In this document: piece by piece, positions 24,733 to 32,716 of the stretch
Position numbering within the stretch: position 1 is the first letter of the stretch
Layout of the letters: every line of letters begins with the position of its first letter
Source: Palsa-506 sp963755815
GTDB taxonomy: Bacteria > Actinomycetota > Actinomycetes > Streptosporangiales > Streptosporangiaceae
Reading direction: 5' to 3'
Assembly: GCA_963755815.1 (NCBI GenBank)
Contig: CAVWLF010000001.1
Span: forward strand, 168,682-232,681
DNA length: 64,000 bases
Notes under the pieces: model-generated
Told to the model about the DNA's origin: nothing
Databases searched by the model: none
The model's input: only the letters and a program-made list of their open reading frames with translations
Program-made: the position numbers and the translations under genes

Positions 24733-25770
24733 TCAGCTGAGCATGAGCACGGCGTAGGCGGCGAGCCAGTGCTCGACCATATAGTCGGCCCCGACGACAT
24801 GCGGGAGGGCGGCCTCCGCGTGCGCCCGGGCGGCCGCGACCGCGGCGCCGGTGCGCGGGTCACCCTCGGGCAGGCTTTCCGCCAGCCGCCGCCAGCACCA
24901 GGCGCGGCTCGCGTTGAGCCCGTGCAGGTGCGCGAAATGGCCGTCACTGGCGTCGGACACGAATACCGGGGTGAAAAGCGCGGGCGGCTCGCCCGACTGG
25001 ATCCCGGGCAGGAATACGGCCAGCCAGTCGGCGAACTCGTCCGGGTGCATGATCTTGGCCATCAGCTCTGCTTCGGTGAGTGCCGGTGACAGGAAGTCGT
25101 GCCCGGAGGGCTCCCAGCCAGCCGGATACAGCATGTCGTTGCCGAACCACGCATGTGCCTTGGCGGTGATCGCCTCCAGCAGCGCAGCATCTCCCGACTC
25201 GGCCTGCGCTACTGCGTAGGGCAGCGCCATCGACAGCCCGAACGCGCTGTTGGCGTGCACTCCGTGGCGCACCGGGTAGGTCGCCTTGGGCAGCCATTTG
25301 AGGAAAAGGCCGCTCAGCCCCTCGGCCAGCGGTGCCATCGCGGCCGCCCACCTCCGGCCATCCGGATCGTCCCAGGTCGCGGTCTCGTTAATGAGCATGA
25401 GCGCCCAGCCCCAGCCATAAGGCCGCTCCCCCAGGCCGTCCGGGCTGACCACGAATGCCGCCTCGGCGGCCAGCGCGATGCGCGCGAAATGACCGCCCAG
25501 CACGGACCTGATCTCCTTGGCCGGCACCGCGTCAGCATCGATGCGGAGCAGCCGGACCAGCAGCCAGTGCATCTCCACGCACGAGTGCCAGTCGAAACTG
25601 CCGTAGAACACCGGGGTGCGCACCTTCGGGCGGAACGGGAAGTCACCGGGCGCCTTCATCGTGTGCCAGACGGCAGAGGGGAATTCGCGCCTGATGTTGG
25701 TCAGCGCCACCCGCGCATATGCCGCGGCCTCGTCCCGCAGCAGCAGGCCCCAGTCCTCCGTCAGCCCCAC
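24733..25770 (-). CDS. DUF2891 family protein
   Basis: A 345-residue protein of the DUF2891 type, recognised from VFYGSFDWHSCVEMHWLLVRLLR, the PYGWGWALML block, the VRHGVHANSAFGLSMAL segment and the final HWLAAYAVL. Histidine- and tryptophan-rich helices suggest an alpha/alpha-barrel fold like that of some glycosidases, but no activity is known. It starts at GTG 25770 behind AAGGAGGAATC, one of the strongest ribosome sites in the window, so good expression is expected. It stands alone, convergent with the GNAT gene upstream. Confidence 0.85.
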   Translation of the reverse strand: MGLTEDWGLLLRDEAAAYARVALTNIRREFPSAVWHTMKAPGDFPFRPKVRTPVFYGSFDWHSCVEMHWLLVRLLRIDADAVPAKEIRSVLGGHFARIALAAEAAFVVSPDGLGERPYGWGWALMLINETATWDDPDGRRWAAAMAPLAEGLSGLFLKWLPKATYPVRHGVHANSAFGLSMALPYAVAQAESGDAALLEAITAKAHAWFGNDMLYPAGWEPSGHDFLSPALTEAELMAKIMHPDEFADWLAVFLPGIQSGEPPALFTPVFVSDASDGHFAHLHGLNASRAWCWRRLAESLPEGDPRTGAAVAAARAHAEAALPHVVGADYMVEHWLAAYAVLMLS

Positions 25771-25861
25771 GATTCCTCCTTGGCCACTGCGCAGATGATC
25801 CTCAGGGCAGGCTAATTCACCGGGCTGGAGCTATTCCGGCAGGCTGGCAGATGCGACCATA

Positions 25862-26200
25862 GTGCACGTGAGCGACGCTCCGCAGATCACCGACAACCCG
25901 GAACGATCCCGCCTCGAGATCACGGCCGACGGGCACCTCGCCGACCTCAGGTACCGGCGCAACGGGAATCGCCTGGTCATCATCCACACCGGAGTGCCCA
26001 CGGAACTGGAAGGCCGCGGCATCGGCGGCCAGCTGGTGGCCGCGGCGGTCGACCGCGCGGCGCGCGACGGCATGACTATCGTGCCGTTGTGCCCGTTTGC
26101 CCGCGACTGGCTACAGCGCCACGCTGACACGGCCAGCCGGGCACCCATTGACTGGGGCGGCGGCCCGGCTGCCCGCACGGGTGACATCCAGGGTCCGTAA
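25862..26200 (+). CDS. Small GNAT-like protein (YjdJ/Gcn5-related N-acetyltransferase)
   Basis: A 112-residue protein of the minimal GNAT-related family. The pattern ADLRYRRNGNRLVIIHTGVPTELEGRGIGGQLVAAAV contains the acetyl-CoA loop R-G-x-G-x-x-L and is followed by VPLCPFARDWL, the usual C-terminal Pro-Cys-Pro block. The reaction is unproven in most members. GTG 25862 and GTG 25868 are both possible starts; neither has a ribosome site, and CATAGT just upstream suggests a leaderless mRNA. Confidence 0.8.
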   Translation: MHVSDAPQITDNPERSRLEITADGHLADLRYRRNGNRLVIIHTGVPTELEGRGIGGQLVAAAVDRAARDGMTIVPLCPFARDWLQRHADTASRAPIDWGGGPAARTGDIQGP

Positions 26201-26227
26201 CCCGGTCCGATCTACGCCCGCGCCTGG

Positions 26228-27879
26228 TCAGGCGGCGCGGGCGGGTGGTCCGTGGCTGTTCAGGATGCGCTGCTTGTCGGGGCTGACGGCGGTGGTGGTG
26301 CCGTCGGGGTGCAGGGTGAGGTGCCAGCCCCAGCGGTGGATGGCGGTGAGGTGGTGGAAGGCGCAGAGCAGGATCAGGTTGTTCAGGCTGGTGGTGCCGC
26401 CCTGGCTTCTTGGTTTGACATGGTGGGCCTGGCAGGCGGCGGGGCGCTGGCGGCAGCCGGGGAACCGGCAGCAGCGGTCCCGGGCGATCACGGCGCGGCG
26501 CAGGTGATCGGGGATGGTCTTGGTGGCCCGGCCCACGTCCAGCGGCAGGCTGATGCTGCCCGCCGCGCCGTCCAGGAGGCCGGTGCGCAAGAACGCGGCC
26601 AGCCCGGCCGGGCCGGACAGCAGATCCGCGGCGTGATGCAGGATCAGCCGCCGGACGGCCGCCGCTTTGGGTGACTGCGGCCCGTCCGGGGACCGCTGGC
26701 CGTACGGGGGCTGCGGCTCCGGCAAGGTCGGCAGGCCGAACCCGGACCCTGCGCCGGATCCGGATCCCGGGCCGTACCGGGTCGGCGGTGCGCCTTCTCC
26801 GGGCCGCGCCGGGTCGTGGCTGAGGAGGGCGGCGGTGAGCTGGTCCAGGACGGCCGGGTCGACGTGCCCGGACACGACCGGCACGATCGTCGCATCGCAA
26901 TCGCTGCCCGGCGCCGCGGCCGGGCCGCGCGCCGCCCACGCCGCCTCCGCCCACGCCGCCTCGGCACCGGCGGCGCCGTCCAGGCCGCGGAGCTGATCCA
27001 GGGTCATGTGCAACTGGATCTGCGTCGGCTGCCCGGCCCGGTCCGGCACGCACCCGGAGGCGATCAGCTGCCGGCACGCTTCTTCCAGCCCGTCATGGTC
27101 CGCTGCCCCCGCGTCCGGGTGTCCTCCGGGCCGGTTTTCTTGCTGAACGCGTCCAGCACCGCGTCCAGCGCGGCGGTGCACTGCGGGGTCAGGTCACCTT
27201 CGACCCGGCCCGCGTCGTGCAAGGTGCGGTCCAGCCGCAGCCACCGATCCGCGAACCCGTCATCGGCGTCGGTGTCGGGCTGGGCGCAGCGGCGGCGCAT
27301 CTCCTCCGCCAGCCCGGCCAGGTCCGCCAGCTCCGCGCCGCCCGCCGCGGCCGCCAGCAAAATCTGATCGGCGTCCGCCTGCTTACCTTCGGGGAGCTTG
27401 GCGGTCCAGGAACAGATCTCCCGCGCCCACGACGCCGAAATCTCCCCCGCCGCCAGCGCCTCCCCCACCGCCGGATGCGCGGCCAGCCGCCGCGCCCACC
27501 CGACCGCCCCGGCCGCCGCGCCGTTCGTGATCCGGGTCTGCCACCTAAGCCAGGCTCTTGCCGTGCCCTGCCCGTCGTCCTGGCAGCCGCCGGAGGAGAT
27601 GAACGCGGCTAACGCCCCGGCCCGCGCCGCGGTATGCAGCGACTCAGCCCGCTCCAACCCGCGCAGGCACTCGGCCTGCGCCGCGGCCGGCAGCGACGCC
27701 ATATCCGCCGACGCCAGGTACGCCAGCCCGGCGTGCGCCATCGCCACCGCCGCCGCCGCGCTCACCGGAACCGCCGCCGCCCCTGGCGCCGCCGCCGCTG
27801 CCGGAGGTGCATCCGCCGCCGTCTCCGGGGCTGCCGTTGGAACAGCTGCGGTTCGGGGTGGCTGGCCGGGCAGGCACAT
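26228..27879 (-). pseudogene. DUF222/13E12-type HNH endonuclease, frameshifted
   Basis: The first half (from 27879) is a DUF222 domain (WARRLAAHPAVGEALAAGEI, ADRWLRLDRTLHDAGRVEGDLTP). The second half has LEEACRQLIASGC ... GQPTQIQLHMTLDQLRGL and a C-terminal HNH nuclease (C-RFPGC, HHVKPRSQGG, LNNLILLCAFHH). The two halves are in different frames: after GQRT the reading must shift near 27097-27101 to continue HDGLEEAC, equivalent to one missing base. Start 27879 has AAGGAGGTG ahead of it; ATG 27915 is an alternative. It is either a recent pseudogene or a sequence error, since no other lesion is visible. 13E12 proteins are multicopy in actinomycetes and several are DNA-damage induced. Confidence 0.8.
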
Positions 27880-27899
27880 CGCGGGCGGCACCTCCTTAT

Positions 27900-27915
27900 T
27901 CGAATCTATGTTCAT
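27900..27915 (-). promoter_or_regulatory. SOS-box-like site before the DUF222-HNH gene
   Basis: TCGAATCTATGTTCAT matches nine of the twelve specified bases of the actinobacterial LexA box TCGAAC-N4-GTTCGA. It sits directly upstream of the ribosome site at 27889-27897. Mycobacterial 13E12 genes are known SOS genes, which makes the match more credible. Confidence 0.4.
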
Positions 27916-28022
27916 ACACTAATCAGCGGGTCTGACAAAACCGCGGGCATCCGGCACCAGAATCCAGATACCTGCTCCGTGGCTGGAGCGGCTTCCCGGC
28001 TGCGCTAGCTGGCCGATGCCAC

Positions 28023-28498
28023 AGCGACTACGAAGCCGCGGACGGGAACGAGGCGATCCGCCTGGCCCGCCAGCTCCGGTCTGATGCCTGCCTGGTCGAC
28101 ATCCGGATGCCCCGCCAGGATGGCATCGAGGTCACCGCCGCCCTGGCCGGCCCGGGCGTACCCGACCGCTCCGGGTCGTGATCGTCACTACCTTCGACCT
28201 GGACGAATCCGTCTACGACGCCTTGCATGCCGGGGCTGCCGGCTTCGTGCTCAAGGATGCCGGCCCCGCCTTGCTCGTCGAGGCCGTCCGGGCCGCCCAC
28301 ACCGGCGACGTCCTCATCTCACCGCAAGTCACCCTCCGGCTGCTCCGGCATCTCGCCCCGGTCAAGGCTCCGGTCGTGGCGCAGCCCGTCGTGCCCCTTT
28401 CGGAGCGGGGGATCGAGGTCATCAGGGCTATCGCGAAAGGCCGCACCAGCACTGAGATCGCCGCCTGGGCCTGGGAAAGCCGGCTCATCCAGCATTAA
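28023..28498 (+). pseudogene. NarL-type response regulator remnant
   Basis: Pieces of a LuxR/NarL response regulator are present but broken. DGNEAIRLARQL ... CLVDIRMPRQDGIEV (receiver with the phospho-Asp) runs from about 28023 in one frame; after PDR the frame changes near 28168-28175 to continue as VVIVTTFDLDESVYDALHAGAAGFVLKDAGP, and the PLSERGIEVIRAIAKGRTSTEIA start of the output helix-turn-helix stops at 28498 without the recognition helix. The N-terminal beta strand with the acidic pair is also missing. No partner kinase is adjacent. It is clearly a degraded copy, similar to but not the same as the intact regulator at 48545. Confidence 0.8.
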
Positions 28499-28862
28499 CC
28501 GCGGAGGTGATCGCCGCGCGGATGTCGGCACGCTGCTCGAATGCTGCGCGCCCCGGCTGCTCGAACCACCGGTGACCGTACTCCGAATCAGCCTGCGCTG
28601 GTACCCCGCTATCACCGCGCGCACCATCCCTGGCCACGCCTCCCGCCACTCACGCGGGTTGGCCTGGTAGTTCGCTCTCGCCGCCCGATGGCGCTCGATG
28701 GCAGCCAGCTCGGCGTCGGTCAGCAGCAGGTCACCGGTCCCGGGCCCGGCGGCCGTCCCCCCGCCGGTCGCGGCGCGCCTGGCCACCGCGTCAGCGTGCA
28801 CCGGGTGCCGGGGACCGATGCGTCCGGTAAGTCGCGATTCTGATTCTCCATAGCCAGAACTC
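28499..28862. other. Gene-poor stretch with a doubtful minus-strand ORF
   Basis: No convincing gene. A minus-strand frame from GTG 28801 contains a charged helical stretch (LTDAELAAIERHRAARANYQ) that could be a fragment of a small protein, but the frame runs on into the response-regulator remnant as shadow sequence and has no family match that I recognise. It may be a truncated partner of the GntR gene. Confidence 0.3.
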
Positions 28863-28902
28863 TAGACCGCGTCATACCGCGTTGCATAGCGTTAGACCGC
28901 GT
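28863..28902. promoter_or_regulatory. Triple ACCGCGT repeat upstream of the GntR gene
   Basis: TAGACCGCGT occurs at 28863-28872 and 28893-28902, exactly 30 bases apart, with a third ACCGCGT at 28876-28882. A TATGCT -10-like hexamer follows at 28913-28918. The layout fits an autoregulatory operator for the small GntR protein downstream. Confidence 0.45.
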
Positions 28903-28933
28903 ACTGAGTGTTTATGCTGCTCAGAGCCGTTCT

Positions 28934-29209
28934 ATGGTGATCATCATGACGGGTGTGCCAAGGTTCGATCCCATCGCCGGGGAACCCGCGTACGTGTACG
29001 TCCGGATCGCTGACCACATCGCAGCGCGGATCGAGGCCGACGAGCTGCCGCCCGGATCGCGGCTGCCCGGCGAGCGTGATCTCGCCGCGGAGTACGGGGT
29101 CGCGCTCGGCACGGCCCGGCGGGCGATTGTCGAGCTACGCAGCCGGGGACTGGCGGTCACCCTGCCCGCCAAGGGCACCTTCGTCGTTAAGAACGGCCCG
29201 GCCGACTGA
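28934..29209 (+). CDS. Small GntR-family regulator (DNA-binding domain only)
   Basis: A 91-residue protein consisting essentially of a GntR winged helix: VYVRIADHIAARIEADELPPGSRLPGERDLAAEYGVALGTARRAIVELRSRGLAVTLPAKGTFV. There is no effector domain, as in the short GntR regulators often found on integrative elements and near transfer genes of actinomycetes. The start may be ATG 28934 or ATG 28946. Three ACCGCGT repeats upstream are candidate binding sites. The adjacent remnants suggest that an accessory element was once here. Confidence 0.82.
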   Translation: MVIIMTGVPRFDPIAGEPAYVYVRIADHIAARIEADELPPGSRLPGERDLAAEYGVALGTARRAIVELRSRGLAVTLPAKGTFVVKNGPAD

Positions 29210-29333
29210 CCTGCCTCCCGTCACCGCCCCGGGCGATGCGGGACGACGCCGGATCGCGGCCGCGGCCAGCCCTGGACAGCAGACCGGATGGGCCGCGCGG
29301 CGTGCTGGCCGGGCGACATTGCCATCGACCGCG

Positions 29334-30203
29334 TTACAGCCGGTCGGACAGCCAGGCATGCACCTCGGGCAGGTGATTCTGCACCAGGGTCAGGTGCCCG
29401 TCGTGGTCGAGCAGCCGGGCCTCGACGCCGGGGATGTGCGCGGCCAGCCATTCGCCGTGGCCGAACGGAACGAACTGGTCCTGCCGGCCGTGGAGCAGCA
29501 GGACCGGGACGGCGATGTCAGCCAGCTCGAACCCCCACGGGCGGACCATGCAGTTGTCGTCCCACCATCCCTGGCTGCCCGGCGCCATCCCGTCCTGCAT
29601 GGAGGACGCCAGGTACTCGGCCAGTTCGCCGTTCAGCACGGCGGCATCGGTCGGCGATATCAGCGAGGCCATCCCGGCGGCCAGGTCATCCGGCGACGCG
29701 GCCAGGAGCTCTTCCCGGTCCTTGTCCGTCTTGGCCCGGGCCGCGGCCTCGTCGTCGAGGAACAGGCGGGTGTCATCGACGTTGTCCTGGCCCATGCCGG
29801 CGAAGTAGTCAAGGCCGTCGGCGCCGAACGGCGCCGGCGAGGCGAGCGAGGCGGCGGCGGTGACCAGATCCGGGAGCAGGGCGGCGCACGCGAGCACGTG
29901 CGGGCCGCCGCCCGAGACCCCCCAGGTCGCCAGGCGATCGATCCCGAGCGCGGCGCAGATCGCGCGGACGTCGCCGGCGCAGTCGGCGACGGTGCGCCCC
30001 GGCTGGGGCGTGGACCCTCCGTAGCCGGGCCGGTCGTAGCCGATCAGCCGGAGCCCGCGCTCGGCGGCATCCCGCACGTTCGGGCCGTAAAGGTGCCGGG
30101 AGTTCGGCGTGCCGTTGTGGACTAGGACCGGCCGGCCAGCGGGATCACCAGAATCCTCGACCGCCAGCGTCCGGCCGTCGGAAGTATGCACCGTGCGCTG
30201 CAC
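29334..30203 (-). CDS. Alpha/beta hydrolase
   Basis: A 289-residue alpha/beta-hydrolase fold protein. Ser is in the elbow GVSGGG, the acid is probably Asp in LHGRQDQFVP and the His is in DHDGHLTL; the oxyanion region reads VHNGTPNSRHLY and GYDRPGYGGS. Those last blocks match the proline-iminopeptidase/lactonase-like 'alpha/beta fold hydrolase' group common in actinomycetes. The start GTG 30203 has AAAGGAGG five bases upstream and begins right at the domain; the longer frame from 30389 has nothing similar. The substrate is unknown. Confidence 0.85.
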   Translation of the reverse strand: MQRTVHTSDGRTLAVEDSGDPAGRPVLVHNGTPNSRHLYGPNVRDAAERGLRLIGYDRPGYGGSTPQPGRTVADCAGDVRAICAALGIDRLATWGVSGGGPHVLACAALLPDLVTAAASLASPAPFGADGLDYFAGMGQDNVDDTRLFLDDEAAARAKTDKDREELLAASPDDLAAGMASLISPTDAAVLNGELAEYLASSMQDGMAPGSQGWWDDNCMVRPWGFELADIAVPVLLLHGRQDQFVPFGHGEWLAAHIPGVEARLLDHDGHLTLVQNHLPEVHAWLSDRL

Positions 30204-30408
30204 GTTGCCTCCTTTGGATGGCATTGAGTCGACTCTAGCCATCCGCAACCGGCGATGCGGGGGCAGCCGTTCCGCGGATCCGCCAGGCCGAAGGATTCGC
30301 GTCATATCTGGCGCGAATCCTTCCGGATCATGGGCCGCGGCGGCGGGCCAGCCCGCCGGTGCCGGGCTGAGCATGGCCGGGTGGGCCATTCCGGCGCTGA
30401 TGGCTTGC

Positions 30409-30414
30409 TACGTT
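30409..30414 (+). promoter_or_regulatory. -10 hexamer for the MscS gene
   Basis: TACGTT ends seven bases before GTG 30422 and no ribosome site is present, consistent with a leaderless transcript. Confidence 0.4.
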
Positions 30415-30421
30415 CTCGGGT

Positions 30422-31312
30422 GTGATGCATCTGACCGCCATCTCCAACTGGGTGCGCGGCACCGGCCTGGAGATTGTGCTGCTGGTGACCGGGACGATCC
30501 TGCTGACCCGGATCGTGACCTGGATCGGCGCCCGGACCACCGACCGGATCGACGCCAACGCCCAGGAAACGGACGCGCTGGTCCGCTCGGAGGCATCAAA
30601 GCACCGGCACGCGCTGGCCCAGGTGATCACCTGGGTCACCCTGGTCATCATCTACTGCACGACCGCGGTGGCTATCGCGTCCCGCCTCGGCATCCCCATC
30701 ACGAGCCTGGTCGCCCCGGCCGCCGTGGTGGCCGTGGCGCTCGGCTTCGGTGCGCAGCGCATTGTCCAGGACATCCTGGCCGGCTTCTTCATCATCACCG
30801 AGCGCCAGTACGGCTTCGGGGACCTCATCAGCCTCTCGGTGCCGAACTCGAGTAATCCGGCGACCGGGACCGTCGAGGACGTAACGCTGCGGATAACCAC
30901 GGTGCGGACCGCCGCCGGCGAGGTGGTCATCACCCCCAACGGCCAGATCAGCCAGGTGACCAACCTCTCGCGTGACTGGGCGCGCGCGGTGGTGGACGTG
31001 CCCGTGCCCAGCACGGTGGACGTCAACCTGGTGAGCGACCTGCTGCGGCAGATCGCGGCGGAAGCATACGGGGACCCGGAGCTGCGGCGGCTGCTGCTGG
31101 ACTCCCCGGCCATGATGGGCGTGCAGAGCATCGACGTGGGCCACTTCCAGGTCCGCATCGTCGCCCGGACGTTGCCCGGCAAGCAGTTCGAGGTCGGGCG
31201 GATCCTGCGGGCCCGGGTCGCGACCGGGCTCCGGCGCGCGGGCATCCGGCTGCCCACAGCGCTCGACACCGTGGACCCGAGCGGGACCGTGGACCCGAGC
31301 GGGGCCGACTGA
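30422..31312 (+). CDS. MscS-family mechanosensitive channel
   Basis: A 296-residue small-conductance mechanosensitive channel. It has three hydrophobic segments (about 14-34, 66-88 and 92-118); the third contains VAPAAVVAVALGFGAQRIVQDILAGFFIITERQYGFGD, the pore-lining helix and the start of the beta domain. The cytoplasmic part (GTVEDVTLRITTVRTAAGEVVITPNGQI) is the usual vestibule. It would open on osmotic down-shock. The start is GTG 30422 or ATG 30425. The last base of its stop is the first base of the next start (TGATG), so the Thr/Pro-rich protein is coupled to it. The C-terminus carries a short DPSGTVDPSG repeat. Confidence 0.9.
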   Translation: MMHLTAISNWVRGTGLEIVLLVTGTILLTRIVTWIGARTTDRIDANAQETDALVRSEASKHRHALAQVITWVTLVIIYCTTAVAIASRLGIPITSLVAPAAVVAVALGFGAQRIVQDILAGFFIITERQYGFGDLISLSVPNSSNPATGTVEDVTLRITTVRTAAGEVVITPNGQISQVTNLSRDWARAVVDVPVPSTVDVNLVSDLLRQIAAEAYGDPELRRLLLDSPAMMGVQSIDVGHFQVRIVARTLPGKQFEVGRILRARVATGLRRAGIRLPTALDTVDPSGTVDPSGAD

Positions 31313-31644
31313 TGCGCCGGGTGCGGATCTCGACCTGGATCCTGACCGCGATATTCGTGCTCACCCTGGTGACCTACGTGATGGTCAAACCCCCGGCGCC
31401 CGGAACTACCGGGGATACAACTACCGGGGATACCCAGCAGGTGCACCCGACCACGTCGGCACGGCCGGCGCCGACCACGCCATCGCCGACGACCAAGCCG
31501 CGGCCAACCCCCCGGGCCACGCCGACGGCTACGCCGTCAGCGACGCCGAAGACCACGCCCGTTATTTCGCCGTCCCCGGTCGGGACGTCGCACCCGACGG
31601 GGACGCCGAGCCCAACCGCCGCGGCGACGCCATCGCCCTCCTAG
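31312..31644 (+). CDS. Single-pass protein with Thr/Pro-rich extracellular stalk
   Basis: A 110-residue protein: a short basic N-terminus, one hydrophobic segment (WILTAIFVLTLVTYVMV, residues 9-25) and then about 80 residues made almost only of Thr, Pro, Ser and Ala (TPSPTTKPRPTPRATPTATP and similar). Such tails span the cell wall and are often O-mannosylated in actinomycetes. It is translationally coupled to the MscS gene (TGATG overlap), suggesting that the two products act together, perhaps linking the channel to the wall. No family is recognised. Confidence 0.7.
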   Translation: MRRVRISTWILTAIFVLTLVTYVMVKPPAPGTTGDTTTGDTQQVHPTTSARPAPTTPSPTTKPRPTPRATPTATPSATPKTTPVISPSPVGTSHPTGTPSPTAAATPSPS

Positions 31645-31710
31645 CGACCCGTGGCCGCCAGCGACCGGTTGCCGCCAGCGACCCCGTTGCCGTTAGCGAC
31701 CCCTGCCGCC
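31642..31710. repeat. Four imperfect 17-18-base tandem repeats
   Basis: Units of the type AGCGACCCCGTTGCCG(C/T) are repeated four times directly after the stop of the Thr/Pro-rich gene. No gene or clear hairpin accounts for them. Confidence 0.6.
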
Positions 31711-31787
31711 GGACACCGCGAGGCGGGAGAAAGAGCCAGCCGTTGCTGCCTTCTCCTGATGCGTCCTGGCCAGTCCGGCCGGACGAT

Positions 31788-31793
31788 TAGGCT
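31788..31793 (+). promoter_or_regulatory. -10 hexamer for the methyltransferase gene
   Basis: TAGGCT ends six bases before ATG 31800, the same hexamer and spacing as at orn. No Shine-Dalgarno is present, so a leaderless transcript is likely. Confidence 0.5.
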
Positions 31794-31799
31794 CCGCTC

Positions 31800-32639
31800 A
31801 TGCCCGATCTGACCGAGCTAGCCGACCGGTGGAAAGCGGACCTCGCCGCCTGGGCAATCCCCGAGCACATCACCGCGGCCGTCAGCGAGTCGCCCTGGGT
31901 GCTGCCCCGGCAGGTGTTCGCCCGCCGGGCGGACCGGCTGGCAGGCGCCCCCTGCGGTCCCTCGTACGAGCGGGAATGGGCCGCCCTTGATCCGCCGGGA
32001 AGCGTCCTGGACGTCGGCGCGGGCGCGGGCGCGGCCTGCCTGCCGCTGCTCCCGCGGGCCACCTCGCTGACGGCCGTCGATACCGATCCGCAAATGCTGG
32101 AACTGCTCTCGCAGCGCGCCTCGCCGCTCGGCATCACAGCGCGCCAGATCCTGGGCCGCTGGCCATCAGTCGCCGCGCAGGCGCCGCCGGCCGACGTGGT
32201 GACGTGCCACCACGTTCTCTACAACGCGCCGGAGCCAGTCCCGTTCCTGGCCGAGCTCACCTCGCACGCCCGGCGCCGGGTCGTGGTGGAAACAACGATG
32301 AAGCACCCACTGACCACGCTGAATCCGTTCTGGCTGAAATTTCACGGGCTGCGGCGGCCGGTGGCCCCTACGGCCGCGGATCTCATCGGGATCCTGGCGG
32401 CCATGGGCCTGCGGCCCCGATCCGAGACGTGGACCCGGCCCGGCGGGCCTGACTACGCCAGCTTCGACGAGCTTATCGACGTCACCAGGCGGCGGCTCTG
32501 CCTGCCGCCGCAGCGGGCCGGTGATGTCGGCGCCGCGCTAGTCGAGGCGGGCATCGATCCCGGGCACCCGGCTGACCTGGGCTCATCCGGCCGTGAGGTG
32601 GTCACGATCTGGTGGGATGGCGATTTTCCAGAAATCTGA
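31800..32639 (+). CDS. Class I SAM-dependent methyltransferase
   Basis: A 279-residue methyltransferase. Motif I is VLDVGAGAGAACLPLL (Asp71-Gly77 core), motif II ends TAVDTD, and motif IV reads ADVVTCHHVLYNAPEPVPFL. An N-terminal helical section of about 60 residues precedes the core. The acceptor is unknown; the size and layout resemble small-molecule methyltransferases of secondary metabolism and SAM-dependent proteins of unknown role in actinomycetes. It is followed after 77 bases by the LCP gene on the same strand but has its own promoter. Confidence 0.8.
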   Translation: MPDLTELADRWKADLAAWAIPEHITAAVSESPWVLPRQVFARRADRLAGAPCGPSYEREWAALDPPGSVLDVGAGAGAACLPLLPRATSLTAVDTDPQMLELLSQRASPLGITARQILGRWPSVAAQAPPADVVTCHHVLYNAPEPVPFLAELTSHARRRVVVETTMKHPLTTLNPFWLKFHGLRRPVAPTAADLIGILAAMGLRPRSETWTRPGGPDYASFDELIDVTRRRLCLPPQRAGDVGAALVEAGIDPGHPADLGSSGREVVTIWWDGDFPEI

Positions 32640-32716
32640 CAACGCCCAGGGCGGCGCCGCATGCGTCTTGGGAAGTAGAAACGATGGTGACCGCGAGGCA
32701 GGGAGAGGCAGCAGGC

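Noticed and set aside
28319..28801. 160-codon minus-strand gene
   Set aside because: Only a short helical stretch looks protein-like and the rest is shadow of the regulator remnant; not strong enough for a CDS call.
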